Shown in pieces: positions 52,414-62,309 of a stretch of DNA of 64,000 nucleotides; the first letter of the stretch is position 1; each line of letters opens with the position of its first letter. The stretch comes from Vreelandella salicampi. Lineage in GTDB: Bacteria; Pseudomonadota; Gammaproteobacteria; Pseudomonadales; Halomonadaceae. Both the position numbers and the translations under genes were made by a program. The DNA is taken from positions 124,001 through 188,000 of the forward strand of contig NZ_JACCDF010000005.1 in the NCBI RefSeq assembly GCF_013415105.1, read 5' to 3'. The notes beneath the pieces were generated by a model. It ran no database searches and was not told the origin of the DNA. It worked only from the letters and a program-made list of their open reading frames with translations.

Positions 52414-55400
52414 TTATTCTTCCGACTCGTATAGTGAGATATCAGTTGGCCACTCTCCAATATTCAGTAACGTGACGCCATTCCAACTCTCCAACATCTG
52501 CTTGACTTGCCCTTCCACTGACTGTGTGAAATCAAAGCGTTTCAATCCATAGGCCATAGAATGGCATTGCCAATAGCCCATTCCCTGATCAAAGGCCAGC
52601 TTTAGCTGGGTACCCGATTCAAGCTCAAGTGTCAGTACGCGTCGATGACTCACCTCCGCCAGAGAACGGCTGACGTTGATCACTGGCTCAATATCCAAGA
52701 TGGCAGATAACCAGTGCGTCAGCACTTGCTTCATGTCCTCCTGATTAACCCAGTTATCCCAAAGCCGTGCGCCAGATCTACTGTCGGGGGCTGACACGAT
52801 GTCAACGCTGACCGATTCGACATCATCCCTTGGAATCGCCCGGATGAAGCCAGCCAATAACATTACTGCCCAGGGTGATCGAAGGTAGCGGTCTTCATAA
52901 CGGATCGAAATGATTTTCTCGCTTTGAAGCCGTGCCATGAATCCCGGGGCTTTTTCGGTCAGCAGCGCCTTAAAACACCTAGATAGCTCGGCGATTGGGA
53001 CGTTCAGCTCCTTGGTCACCTCGAGCACAGTGGCACGCCCATATCTGCCCAGCCATTCATTCGTATTGACCGGGGCAAGTTCCCATGCGGGCAGTTTCTC
53101 TGACGTCACCCAGATGCTTGCATCTTGCGCTTTTAACCAACTCGCACCAGGAATGATGGATTGATGACTATCAGTCAGCAATGTAACCGTACCACCCTCT
53201 TGAGTGGCCATCTGTACAGGCCCCAGAACGCCGTTTACGCTCTCATCATGGTTAATCTGCAGAACAATTCGAATATCAAAGCGCGCTAAAAGGGCTAGCT
53301 CTTCCTTAATAACAGCCGGTAGATGCTGTGTTTCCAACACGATATCGACATCACAACCGTCGACCATCTTCCAGGCGATCAATTTCCGGCGAAACGCAGG
53401 CGCACCCAGATCCCAATGTTCAGGGTCACCCGCCAGTCGAACAGCGATTTTCGTAGCCGACTTGTTTATCCATTGGCGCACAAAACGCTCGGGATCATAC
53501 GGCCAGTATTTGGCGCCTGCGATATCCTTGAAGAGGCTTGGTAGTCCAAGGTGCTCACTCATTTGCCCCTCGTGCCACCATTCAATCGCCAATCGTCGGT
53601 TCAATTGTTCAAACTCCACACGGCTATCCTTGCTGGCCAGACATGAAGAGCATACTGTTTGGCAGTCAGCTGGACACTGCAGTTTTGCAAACGCTGAAGC
53701 CAATAAAACGGTCATATCTTGTAACCCGGTCAACACAAAGCCAGCGCCACCGGATACGTTATCGTAAACCTGAACGATATTACGTTTTTCACCGGTTTCA
53801 AGGCTGCGGTCAGGACGCGCACCAAAGCCCATTTCACTACTGGCAACACCTAGTTGATCTGCAATCGCATCGCGTAGCGCGACACCAAGGGTAGTGGCGA
53901 TCACACGCCCTTTTTCATCATCGGGAATCCATGCGCCGGTAAGAGGATTTTTCAGCACCCACTCAACCACATGGGTTCTTGCCTGATAGCCCAGATGGAT
54001 ATCGCGAAGGACTGACTCACCCGAACATTCCTCACGAGGCTTACTGCCAACCGCACCTCCCACGGGACGATGTGATTCGTCAGGCTGCATCGTCTTAGGC
54101 ACTCCATTCCCGGGCGTCATCGATTCCGCTCGCCCACAACGCATGCATACCGCGAAGCCATTGCCATGTTCACCGCCCGAGCGCACCACAATTTGCCCCT
54201 CTTCCCCGAAACGTACATAACCACAGGCAGGGTCGGGAAGCGAGATAACAGACCCTCTTACATAGACCAAAGGCCGTTCTACAGGCATGAATTTCTGGGT
54301 TGACACGTCATTGCTGGTCGGCTCATAGAAGTCTGTCACAAACCCTAGCGGCCGAAGCACTTTCTTGACTTGAGTGTTTGGAATCGTTGCATCACATTCC
54401 GGGCAATGCAGGTCACTACCATGCGAGTAGGCATAAGCTTGATAGCCTGGCATGCCGCAGTTCACACACTGCCAGGACAGATCAAACTTCTGGCTACTTC
54501 CCGCCGGCCCTTCTTGATAGGACTGCATTTTAATGCCCGCAGAACGGTAGACACGGCCATCAATCACTATCTGAGCACCGGGTGCGTACTCTCTCACGGC
54601 AATATCCAGCCCACGAGAAGGCTGCTCTTTATAGGAGAAAATATTATCTTCTCGTCCTGCTCTCTGCCTGTCAGGCTGTTTGTTCCTGAAATCCTCCACA
54701 TTGTAGGTATTTAGGGCTACCACATTCGTCGGAAACCCATACCCTGGCAAGAAAGCCTTGGTTGCCAGCTCCTTCAGTAGATATTCGCCTTCGTGACGCG
54801 CTTTTTCACGTTCTAGTGCTCTCTGATACCTCACTTCATTTGCTTGATCCAGGCGGCGGATGATTTGCCGGTGTTCTTCCTGCCAGTTATTGGCGACTTG
54901 ACGAATAGCCGTCGCGGCGTGGTTTGCCAATATTTCAGTGCTGATAAGCTCAAGCGCTGTCCGCTTCACAATTCTTTTAACGCCTGACTTGAACGCCGTG
55001 GCTTCGCTGCCCAGCCAATCAATAAAGCGCTCAACAACACCTTCATCAGCATTGAAAAACCACTGAACCGTGAGACGCGTTCGGTCACCATCAGACGTTG
55101 AATGCGTTTTGAGAAAAACCGAAAGTAGATAAGAATTAACATGCCGTTGCACCAGAGGCTGGGCATTCAGTGTGATCATCGGAGCAGGAATGGCGGTATT
55201 AAAAGCCCACTTGGGGTTGTTAAAGACACGGGTATTATGGGGATCGGCCTTGCACAGCGTATAGGCAACCGCCCTTGATTCGCTCCGCCGCCCTGCCCGA
55301 CCTGCCCGCTGCAAGTAGTTGGCTGGGTGTGGAGGTACGTTGTTCATCACCACCGCAGAAATACCGCCGATATCAACGCCCATCTCCATGGTCGTCGAGC

Positions 55401-58400
55401 AGTTCAACACATTGATTTTGCCAGTTTGGAAATCACCTTCATATTTTTGTAATCGCTCTGCCGACTGCTGGGCGGAGTGCTCGGCAGTGCGGTAGTAGAA
55501 GCCACCTTCAACGGTACGATCGGAAATGTTACTCCACAAGCTTTGCTGACGAAGCTGCTGAACAGCCTCATTCTTAAACACCTTATCTCGTATTGCGACT
55601 ACAGCACCTTCCGCTTCGCCTTTAGGGGCTAACTCTGTGAAGTCTGGCAGCGTCACTGGCTGACACTCAAGCTGGGTCCGTTCAGCTTTCCTTGGAATAT
55701 AGGGCGTTAATCCTCTGAAGGTCGTGTCCAGAAGCCGATAACTGATCGGACACACCCAAGCCTTTTGTGGCAACGCAAAGGTAATGGCATTGCGTGCAAG
55801 GGTATAACCGCCACCACTTGGGCTTTGCAGAATCTGTAAACGTACCAGCTCCAACCATGCAGCTTTAAGCCACTCGTTGATTTTATCCCGGGTGATGGCT
55901 GAACCAGGATCCAGCCCCGTACCCTTTAGAAGAAGCGCTACCAAACGCGGTAGCCGACCGCTGGACTTAAACTGCGGCCAGGCTTTAACACGAGACGTGT
56001 TCTGGTAATCAATATTCGGCGCAACGAGCTCTTTGGGCGCAAACTTTGCCCCGAGCCACTGGCGTTCGTTGTCATTGATCACAAAAAAGGTGTTTTCTCG
56101 GACATAAAAATCCAGCGCCACCTTGAGAAAATCCTTCCAGTCTTGCAGGGACAGGGCTTCTCGTTCTTGAGGGTCATTCGCATTGGACACTTGGGTTTCT
56201 GCCCAGAAGCGTGGCACCGCCTGAACATTCTCCAAACCCTGGTAGCCCACCTGAACCAGGCCCAAGGTTTCCGTACTGTTCTGGTTCTTTGGTCGACGAC
56301 GAAACTCCCTTAGCAATAGCAAGCTGGCTAATGTCAAGCTGTTGTCATTGCCACCGAAGAACTCAGGATTAGCGTAGCGGTTATAGTCCAGAATCGAGTG
56401 CCTGATATCGTTGGCAGCAGCCAATTCATTGACCAGTTCATGCCATCCCAGCTTGACCTGAGGCGCTCCTGCACCTGGCTGCTCCATAGCCTGCGCTTGT
56501 TCCCGCCTCTGTTGGGCCAGATCACTCATCCCCATACTTTCAAGCTGTTCTGCTTGCTGTCGCAACTCTTCAAGGGATATATCAGGTAATGTAGGTGCCT
56601 GCATATTTTCAGCTGCTTGCCGGTTACGTAGCACCTGAAAAACCAGACCCCTCAGCCGTGACCTTTCCGCTTCCTGCTGCATACGCACGGCCATTCGTGC
56701 TGTTCCCTGACGACTGTCGGTAAATGTAATCAGCTTGCGGCCTCGACCTGGCAGACTTTCCGGTGCTACACCGTCAGGGTCAGGGCAGAATTCCAGTACA
56801 GTAGGAACGGCATTACTCACATAGAAAGGCGCGCCCAGATAGCATTTCTTTAAGAAGCCAGCATTCCCACCGCCCGCTTCACCACATTGCGTACACGCGG
56901 AATCGGCTTCAGTCGCTCGGTTGATATTGATCACCGAAGACGCACTGATTGCACCCAGTTCCGCCGTCTCAATATCCAATGGCACTTCTTGATAACCATC
57001 AGCATTTGCGGCGGCTAGCACAACCGCCTGTTTGCTACTGTATTGGGTATCGCTATGCTCTGGTGCCGCCTCCTCCTGATATTCATCCAGCAATGAAAAT
57101 TCATCGCCGGCGAATGGGCTTGCCTGCTTAAGGATGCCATCGACGTCCTCGGCTACCAGATGGGGTGCTTTACAGTCGTTACAAAACCCCAACTCATAGA
57201 CAGGTGCCGAACATTCGCAGCGCGCCCGTTCGGTTACATAAACTTTGCCGAATGGCCACTGCTTGAGATCGTCTGACTTGACAGCACAATTGGGATCAAC
57301 ACAGCTCCACAGACCGTGCAACATACGCTGATGTAAATGGCAGCGAAGTTTGAGAAAAGGCGGCTCATTTTTTGATGGTTTCGTATCTGCCATCAAGTCG
57401 ATCCACTGCAATAGTTCCTGCTGACGGCCAGACGTTTGTTCGCTTTCCAGCTCTGGCAGAGCCACACTCACTAGCTCATTCAAATCCAGCGGCTTTACAC
57501 TACTTACCACCGCCTGCCTTATACGGTAAGCAAGAGGATGATTGCATAAGGACAAAAAACGATCCGAAGAAACTGTTTTACCAGCCTCTATAGCGCGTAC
57601 TTCATCAAAAGAGCGCCGCATTGGTGACATCTGCTTGGCCTCTGGTACCTGACGTGAACCACCGATGACCACCACTTGATCATCCGGTACGCCGGCCACA
57701 GATGCCAGATAGGTCTGAAGCTTTTGTGCCGCGTTTTCACCGGCAATAGTGGCTGACGTCGCGACAAAGCGGATATCGCGCGCCTCTCTACCAAAAGCTT
57801 CTACGACACGACGCAACAGTAGCGACAGCTCGGCCGCCTGCGAGCCAACATAAGTATGAGCCTCATCCAGCACAATCCAGCGCAATGACTGCTGCTCGCG
57901 TGAGATCTGTAAAATAGGATCGTCCACCTGCCGAACCAACATATACTCCAGCATGGTGGCATTGGTCATCAGAATTGGCGCTGGCTGTTTTCGTAGCGTT
58001 TCACGCGACAGAATCTCATTGGGACATATATTTTGCTGCTTGCGGACCTTGCTTTCTTTTTCTTCGGTATTACCGTTATAGAGGCAAAACCGAATGCCAT
58101 TGTGAAAGGGCGATGTCCAGGCATTCAGTCGTTCACGCTGGGAGTTGATCAATGCATTTAGCGGATACAGAAACAGTGCCCGAACGCCCACCAAAGGCTT
58201 ACCACTATCTTCATATTCACGCACTAGATCTTGCAGAATGGGCACCATAAAGCATTCGGTTTTACCCGAGCCGGTGCCCGTTGTAATTACGGCTGACATG
58301 GGTTTATCGGCCAATAGCGTGTGCCAGCTTTCCAACTGATGCAGGTAAGGGCGAATATCCGCATCAAACCCGTGCTCACCCTCAGCCGTCAACGCATTCA

Positions 58401-58641
58401 CTACCGACGTAGATAGCAAACTGCCCTCTAAGCCAGCAAAAGTGGCATCGCCAGGCTGCCAGCCAAAGGTATGTTCAAATACCGGTGGAGCCAAAAAACA
58501 GCCTTCTTCACCCATGCGGTCATGCATCTGCTCAGCAAGGTGCTTTCTAAGGCCTGCCTCATTGACCCCTAAAACTGACAGCGTGGCTTCACGCGAGCGA
58601 TTCAGTGACTGATTGATCAACGCTTCAAAGCTACCGCTCAT
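52414..58641 (-). CDS. druE: Druantia helicase DruE (DUF1998)
   Basis: The 2075-residue protein is a superfamily 2 helicase. Walker A is TTGTGSGKTECFMVPILQD near residue 121, and the DEAH box is WIVLDEAHTYVGSQAAELS near 260. In the second RecA lobe, MEMGVDIGGISAVVMNNVPP and YLQRAGRAGRRSESRA lie near 1080-1115. Zinc-binding cysteine clusters flank the lobes (CSAPVYELGFCNDCKAPH; CVNCGMPGYQ with CPEC). A DUF1998 region has CPADCQTVCSSCLASKDSR near 1650. Size, the DUF1998 end and the coupled partner upstream match DruE of the Druantia defence system. The DISARM helicase DrmA and DpdJ are the main alternatives; both come with other partners not seen here. It overlaps druH by 4 bp. Confidence 0.8.
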   Translation of the reverse strand: MSGSFEALINQSLNRSREATLSVLGVNEAGLRKHLAEQMHDRMGEEGCFLAPPVFEHTFGWQPGDATFAGLEGSLLSTSVVNALTAEGEHGFDADIRPYLHQLESWHTLLADKPMSAVITTGTGSGKTECFMVPILQDLVREYEDSGKPLVGVRALFLYPLNALINSQRERLNAWTSPFHNGIRFCLYNGNTEEKESKVRKQQNICPNEILSRETLRKQPAPILMTNATMLEYMLVRQVDDPILQISREQQSLRWIVLDEAHTYVGSQAAELSLLLRRVVEAFGREARDIRFVATSATIAGENAAQKLQTYLASVAGVPDDQVVVIGGSRQVPEAKQMSPMRRSFDEVRAIEAGKTVSSDRFLSLCNHPLAYRIRQAVVSSVKPLDLNELVSVALPELESEQTSGRQQELLQWIDLMADTKPSKNEPPFLKLRCHLHQRMLHGLWSCVDPNCAVKSDDLKQWPFGKVYVTERARCECSAPVYELGFCNDCKAPHLVAEDVDGILKQASPFAGDEFSLLDEYQEEAAPEHSDTQYSSKQAVVLAAANADGYQEVPLDIETAELGAISASSVININRATEADSACTQCGEAGGGNAGFLKKCYLGAPFYVSNAVPTVLEFCPDPDGVAPESLPGRGRKLITFTDSRQGTARMAVRMQQEAERSRLRGLVFQVLRNRQAAENMQAPTLPDISLEELRQQAEQLESMGMSDLAQQRREQAQAMEQPGAGAPQVKLGWHELVNELAAANDIRHSILDYNRYANPEFFGGNDNSLTLASLLLLREFRRRPKNQNSTETLGLVQVGYQGLENVQAVPRFWAETQVSNANDPQEREALSLQDWKDFLKVALDFYVRENTFFVINDNERQWLGAKFAPKELVAPNIDYQNTSRVKAWPQFKSSGRLPRLVALLLKGTGLDPGSAITRDKINEWLKAAWLELVRLQILQSPSGGGYTLARNAITFALPQKAWVCPISYRLLDTTFRGLTPYIPRKAERTQLECQPVTLPDFTELAPKGEAEGAVVAIRDKVFKNEAVQQLRQQSLWSNISDRTVEGGFYYRTAEHSAQQSAERLQKYEGDFQTGKINVLNCSTTMEMGVDIGGISAVVMNNVPPHPANYLQRAGRAGRRSESRAVAYTLCKADPHNTRVFNNPKWAFNTAIPAPMITLNAQPLVQRHVNSYLLSVFLKTHSTSDGDRTRLTVQWFFNADEGVVERFIDWLGSEATAFKSGVKRIVKRTALELISTEILANHAATAIRQVANNWQEEHRQIIRRLDQANEVRYQRALEREKARHEGEYLLKELATKAFLPGYGFPTNVVALNTYNVEDFRNKQPDRQRAGREDNIFSYKEQPSRGLDIAVREYAPGAQIVIDGRVYRSAGIKMQSYQEGPAGSSQKFDLSWQCVNCGMPGYQAYAYSHGSDLHCPECDATIPNTQVKKVLRPLGFVTDFYEPTSNDVSTQKFMPVERPLVYVRGSVISLPDPACGYVRFGEEGQIVVRSGGEHGNGFAVCMRCGRAESMTPGNGVPKTMQPDESHRPVGGAVGSKPREECSGESVLRDIHLGYQARTHVVEWVLKNPLTGAWIPDDEKGRVIATTLGVALRDAIADQLGVASSEMGFGARPDRSLETGEKRNIVQVYDNVSGGAGFVLTGLQDMTVLLASAFAKLQCPADCQTVCSSCLASKDSRVEFEQLNRRLAIEWWHEGQMSEHLGLPSLFKDIAGAKYWPYDPERFVRQWINKSATKIAVRLAGDPEHWDLGAPAFRRKLIAWKMVDGCDVDIVLETQHLPAVIKEELALLARFDIRIVLQINHDESVNGVLGPVQMATQEGGTVTLLTDSHQSIIPGASWLKAQDASIWVTSEKLPAWELAPVNTNEWLGRYGRATVLEVTKELNVPIAELSRCFKALLTEKAPGFMARLQSEKIISIRYEDRYLRSPWAVMLLAGFIRAIPRDDVESVSVDIVSAPDSRSGARLWDNWVNQEDMKQVLTHWLSAILDIEPVINVSRSLAEVSHRRVLTLELESGTQLKLAFDQGMGYWQCHSMAYGLKRFDFTQSVEGQVKQMLESWNGVTLLNIGEWPTDISLYESEE

Positions 58642-61600
58642 GAATAATTCCCTTTAGCGTTAAGCAGGCTAGACAACGAGGCTGAGTACACCGGCTCATA
58701 CCACCCGTTCCTATCGAAGTCAGATAACACACGAAAACCAAAGCGTAATGCCGCCTCACCTACCGACAGTTCTTCCAAGTGAGCCACACCTGCTGTTAGG
58801 CAAGCCGCAAAGATCGGCATGAAACACACAGCATTCATATGCTCAGGCATTGTCAGTTCTGTTAGCCATGCATAGGCTTCCCTGTCTTGCACCCAACGGG
58901 TTAGCGGGCCACTCAGGTTGGTTGGCCATGTAGCGTCTTCATTGTGGGCCCGCAAGTCGTTAAGCCAGTGAGGTAAGATTGCCTGCAAGGGCGGAGCCCC
59001 AGGCAATGCCCGATCGCCATCGCACAATATCTCTGAAAAGTCTTTGAAGGCGGGAACCTGCATGGATAACAGCGCCATTCGTTCACGTGCTTTTTCACGC
59101 ATCATTTGCTCTGGGAGGCCAAACTGCTGAGACATCGCTTCCACATATTCCTGCACAGCGGCTTGCCACTGTGAAACCGTGATGACCTCCCATATCACCG
59201 CCAGCTCATGGGTCAGCCGCTCAGCAAATGCTGGGGGCATTTCAAGCCGGAACACAGCTAGTGCCATCGCCTGTGGATGACGTGCCAAGTGTTTCCAGCC
59301 TTCCAATGCCGACAGGGGAATGTGCTGATACTTCTGTTTCAGCTCGACTAGATATTGCCAACTCGTGTGCGAAAAATGTCCTGCCATCTCATCGAAAGCA
59401 GCATCGAAAGCATTGGGGCAATGCTCAGGATGATAGTAACGAGCCGCCGCATTCAGGGTATTAATGGGAGTGTTTTCATCGACATGACTCACACTTTTGT
59501 CTGACACATGGATGGCAGGCCGAAACGCAATCGGCGCACCCTCTTCAGGGTACAAAAGCCATGGACCGTCTTTATGAAGTGCTTTAGGCACCTCATAAAA
59601 CCCAGTAACCACACCATTAGGTGCACTCGGTACGATGACCACAGCCTCACTTTCGGGGCTGGTAAGCTGCATCGCCATCACAGTGGTGCCTTCCGACTGA
59701 TGCATCAAAGGTTTAGCGCCGTGGTCTACCAGTTCAAAGAACTCACAATATTCGTTGGTAAACCTGATAGAGGCTTCATAACGGTAGATATAGAACTGCT
59801 TGTGCAATTGTGCGGTTTCAACACGACAGCGAACAGTGGCGTCCTGTTCGGCACAGCAACTCAACAGGGATAAGATGTCATCGTAAAGTGAATACAGGCT
59901 GACCTGTACGGTATTGTTCTGTGCACGGTAACGATATTGCTTGACCAGAGGGGTGGCTTGCTCCATCAGCTCCAAGGAGACAAAAAAGGTACGAGCGACT
60001 TCCGGTGGTGGCGTCAAGATGAGCGTCATACCCAGCGTGCACTCTAACTTCAACCCAACGCCTTCAAACGCCCGACCGTCTGCTGCCACGAGTTGGGCGC
60101 CTTCTTCCGGATAAGGAACTCGCAGCACCACACCTTCAGCTGAAGTGCCAGTATCCTTGATTTCCAGCTCCACACGCTCAGGCGTTTGTCTGCCTGGGAG
60201 TAGCTGCACCGTTATTTCAACACCATCTCTACGTACTTCTGCACGTAAACCACTATTACGCACGCAAACATTCAGTGTTTTCACCGAACGGATTACGATA
60301 CGTGCCGGCACTCGGGATGACGCTGGCATGGCGGCTAGCGAGAAATCCCTCGGCAATACGCCCAGCTTACGCCTAGCAACAACACAATGATCCTTGCCAA
60401 GAATATCTACCTTAAAGCTTCCCACACTGGACAATGACTCCAACCCATTCACCAGCTCGCCATTCACTTTGAAAGCCTTAGGTTGATGGCCCGAATCTTG
60501 TGCATCTATCAGCAGACAGCGTGGCCAGCCTCGCCAAGTGGCAAGAGGCAACGTGCTGTAGGAAGACATGGCACCTTGCCATTCCACACGCTCAATATCA
60601 GGTACTTTCCCAGGCTCGATAACATAGCGAGCATCAGCATCCGTCACCACGCAGCGTTCACCAATGCGATACCAGTGCCCACCCTTAGCATCTGTAAGCA
60701 GCCATTCAGCGTATGGCACCTGCACCGTTTCTGGCACACGCAACAGTACCTCAGGTGCTTTGCACTGCACCGATGCGATACCCGCCAGACGCGTTCCCTC
60801 TTCTTCCTCCACAAAGACCGTTGGCAATTGCTGCCAGTCGACTTCACTGGATTGGATAGTTTGGGTATTCAACCGCTCCCCGGCACTTGAAGCCACTAGA
60901 AAAAGGGGCTTTTCTGGAGACTGACGACGAAGTGTTGCCACCTCAGCTGGCATTTTGATCATCAGCCTATCGGCTTCCAATCGCCCATAGGCAACACCGA
61001 GCTTCAGCGCCAAGCGCTCACCTTCATAAAGGGCCAACTCTACCCGGCTGTTGCTGATATGACGCCCTTCCAGGTTTATCTGCCATGAAGGACTCAACCA
61101 CACCTTCGCTTCGAGACAAGCCGATACCATAGCCCCATCAAGCTTATGCTCACAGGTAAACGCACGCGCCATTTCACGGGCTCGCTTGCGCTCTTCGATT
61201 CGCGTTCCTGCATCTACGAGCCACTCGTTAACCAAGGCCACACCGTTTTCTTCTTCCAACGGTAGCGGAAATTCCTTTCGCCACTGAGGCGCGTGGCGAT
61301 TCAAAAAGGCGGCAGGATCATCCTGTTGGTCAAGTCCATGCTGTTCTGCAAGCCGCATCAAGGTTTCGGCAATGCTGGCAAGCAATTGATATTTTTCGTC
61401 GTTCTGGAAGGATTGGGGGAAATACTGGCTATATTCACGGATGACCGGAACAAGGTCTCGGTCATCTCGCTTGTATTCATGGTAACGATGGAGTCCTGCC
61501 TTGATCGCACGGCCAAACCCATGCTGCTCATTTTGCAGCAGTCGCCACGGCAAGCCTCCTTCGGCAAAGAGAGATCCAAGATAGTCGGCACTGTAAGTAC

Positions 61601-61976
61601 GATAGCGAATAGGCCGGTTCCAATAACCCAGCCCAAGCTTAACCAACTCGATATGCTCATTGGGCTGCAGGTGAACACCCAATTCATTATCGAAGGCTTG
61701 CCAGGACCAGCTCGCTTGATAGTCTCGGCGATACTTATCCGCAATGAAAAGACAATATCCGGCTGCCCAGTAGATCTTATAGACGGGGTTATGACGCTCT
61801 TTCGCGTTAGTGGGAAGTAGCGCAGCAAGAAAATTCAGCTCACTCTGTTTCGTCGCATAGCTGTAAAGAGGCCAACCACTCGGAGTGGTCAAGCCCCTCC
61901 TGCTCAGATAGCCATAAACCCAATGCCGTAGCGAAGTCTGAAAGACCTCATTCGAACGGGAATCAACATTCGCCAT
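58638..61976 (-). CDS. druH: Druantia type III protein DruH (candidate)
   Basis: The 1112-residue protein has no domain I can name. It begins with a helical segment (NEVFQTSLRHWVYGYLSRRG). A long beta-rich middle follows (residues 290-760, many short strands such as LELEIKDTGTSAEGVVLRVP). The C-terminus is helical and ends with LRFGFRVLSDFDRNGWYEPV. Identification as DruH rests on size, lack of known domains and position: it overlaps the start of druE by 4 bp, the two-gene plan of type III Druantia. The start is preceded by GGGAGGTAGT. How DruH works is not established. Confidence 0.68.
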   Translation of the reverse strand: MANVDSRSNEVFQTSLRHWVYGYLSRRGLTTPSGWPLYSYATKQSELNFLAALLPTNAKERHNPVYKIYWAAGYCLFIADKYRRDYQASWSWQAFDNELGVHLQPNEHIELVKLGLGYWNRPIRYRTYSADYLGSLFAEGGLPWRLLQNEQHGFGRAIKAGLHRYHEYKRDDRDLVPVIREYSQYFPQSFQNDEKYQLLASIAETLMRLAEQHGLDQQDDPAAFLNRHAPQWRKEFPLPLEEENGVALVNEWLVDAGTRIEERKRAREMARAFTCEHKLDGAMVSACLEAKVWLSPSWQINLEGRHISNSRVELALYEGERLALKLGVAYGRLEADRLMIKMPAEVATLRRQSPEKPLFLVASSAGERLNTQTIQSSEVDWQQLPTVFVEEEEGTRLAGIASVQCKAPEVLLRVPETVQVPYAEWLLTDAKGGHWYRIGERCVVTDADARYVIEPGKVPDIERVEWQGAMSSYSTLPLATWRGWPRCLLIDAQDSGHQPKAFKVNGELVNGLESLSSVGSFKVDILGKDHCVVARRKLGVLPRDFSLAAMPASSRVPARIVIRSVKTLNVCVRNSGLRAEVRRDGVEITVQLLPGRQTPERVELEIKDTGTSAEGVVLRVPYPEEGAQLVAADGRAFEGVGLKLECTLGMTLILTPPPEVARTFFVSLELMEQATPLVKQYRYRAQNNTVQVSLYSLYDDILSLLSCCAEQDATVRCRVETAQLHKQFYIYRYEASIRFTNEYCEFFELVDHGAKPLMHQSEGTTVMAMQLTSPESEAVVIVPSAPNGVVTGFYEVPKALHKDGPWLLYPEEGAPIAFRPAIHVSDKSVSHVDENTPINTLNAAARYYHPEHCPNAFDAAFDEMAGHFSHTSWQYLVELKQKYQHIPLSALEGWKHLARHPQAMALAVFRLEMPPAFAERLTHELAVIWEVITVSQWQAAVQEYVEAMSQQFGLPEQMMREKARERMALLSMQVPAFKDFSEILCDGDRALPGAPPLQAILPHWLNDLRAHNEDATWPTNLSGPLTRWVQDREAYAWLTELTMPEHMNAVCFMPIFAACLTAGVAHLEELSVGEAALRFGFRVLSDFDRNGWYEPVYSASLSSLLNAKGNYS

Positions 61977-62075
61977 ACTACCTCCCTGTAATATCCCTGT
62001 TGCCTATAACTTCACTTAGCCTCAGCCTAACCGAGCCCAGCCTTCTTGGATACCTGGCTAAACAACAGAACGTGA

Positions 62076-62189
62076 TTAATCAATTTTGATTTTAGCGGTA
62101 TCGACAGGAACGTAAGCCAGCTTGCCTGGAGAAAGTGCTGATACACTTTCACGGGCGATGCCTTTGGCAGCATCCTCCACCTTTTCTTA
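62076..62189 (-). pseudogene. Possible C-terminal gene remnant
   Basis: Between druH and the helicase, a 37-codon frame without a credible start reads EKVEDAAKGIARESVSAL, then SPGKLAYVPVDTAKIKID, and stops. It reads like protein but has a stop just upstream, so it may be the end of a lost gene. The rest of 61977-62309 shows nothing I recognise. Confidence 0.25.
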
Positions 62190-62309
62190 TGCCTAGAGCG
62201 CGCTGCCTAGATAAGAAGCGTCCGAAAGCATCAATTTATCGGAGCATCGAAGGCTCTCAGCTTGTTGACGTGAGAACCTCTGCTGAAGTGAAGACCATCA
62301 CTATGTAGG

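Noticed and set aside
52414..61976. DISARM or Dpd system
   Set aside because: No DrmB/DrmC-type or methyltransferase genes, no queuosine-type dpd genes, and the 1112-residue coupled partner fits neither; Druantia type III fits better.
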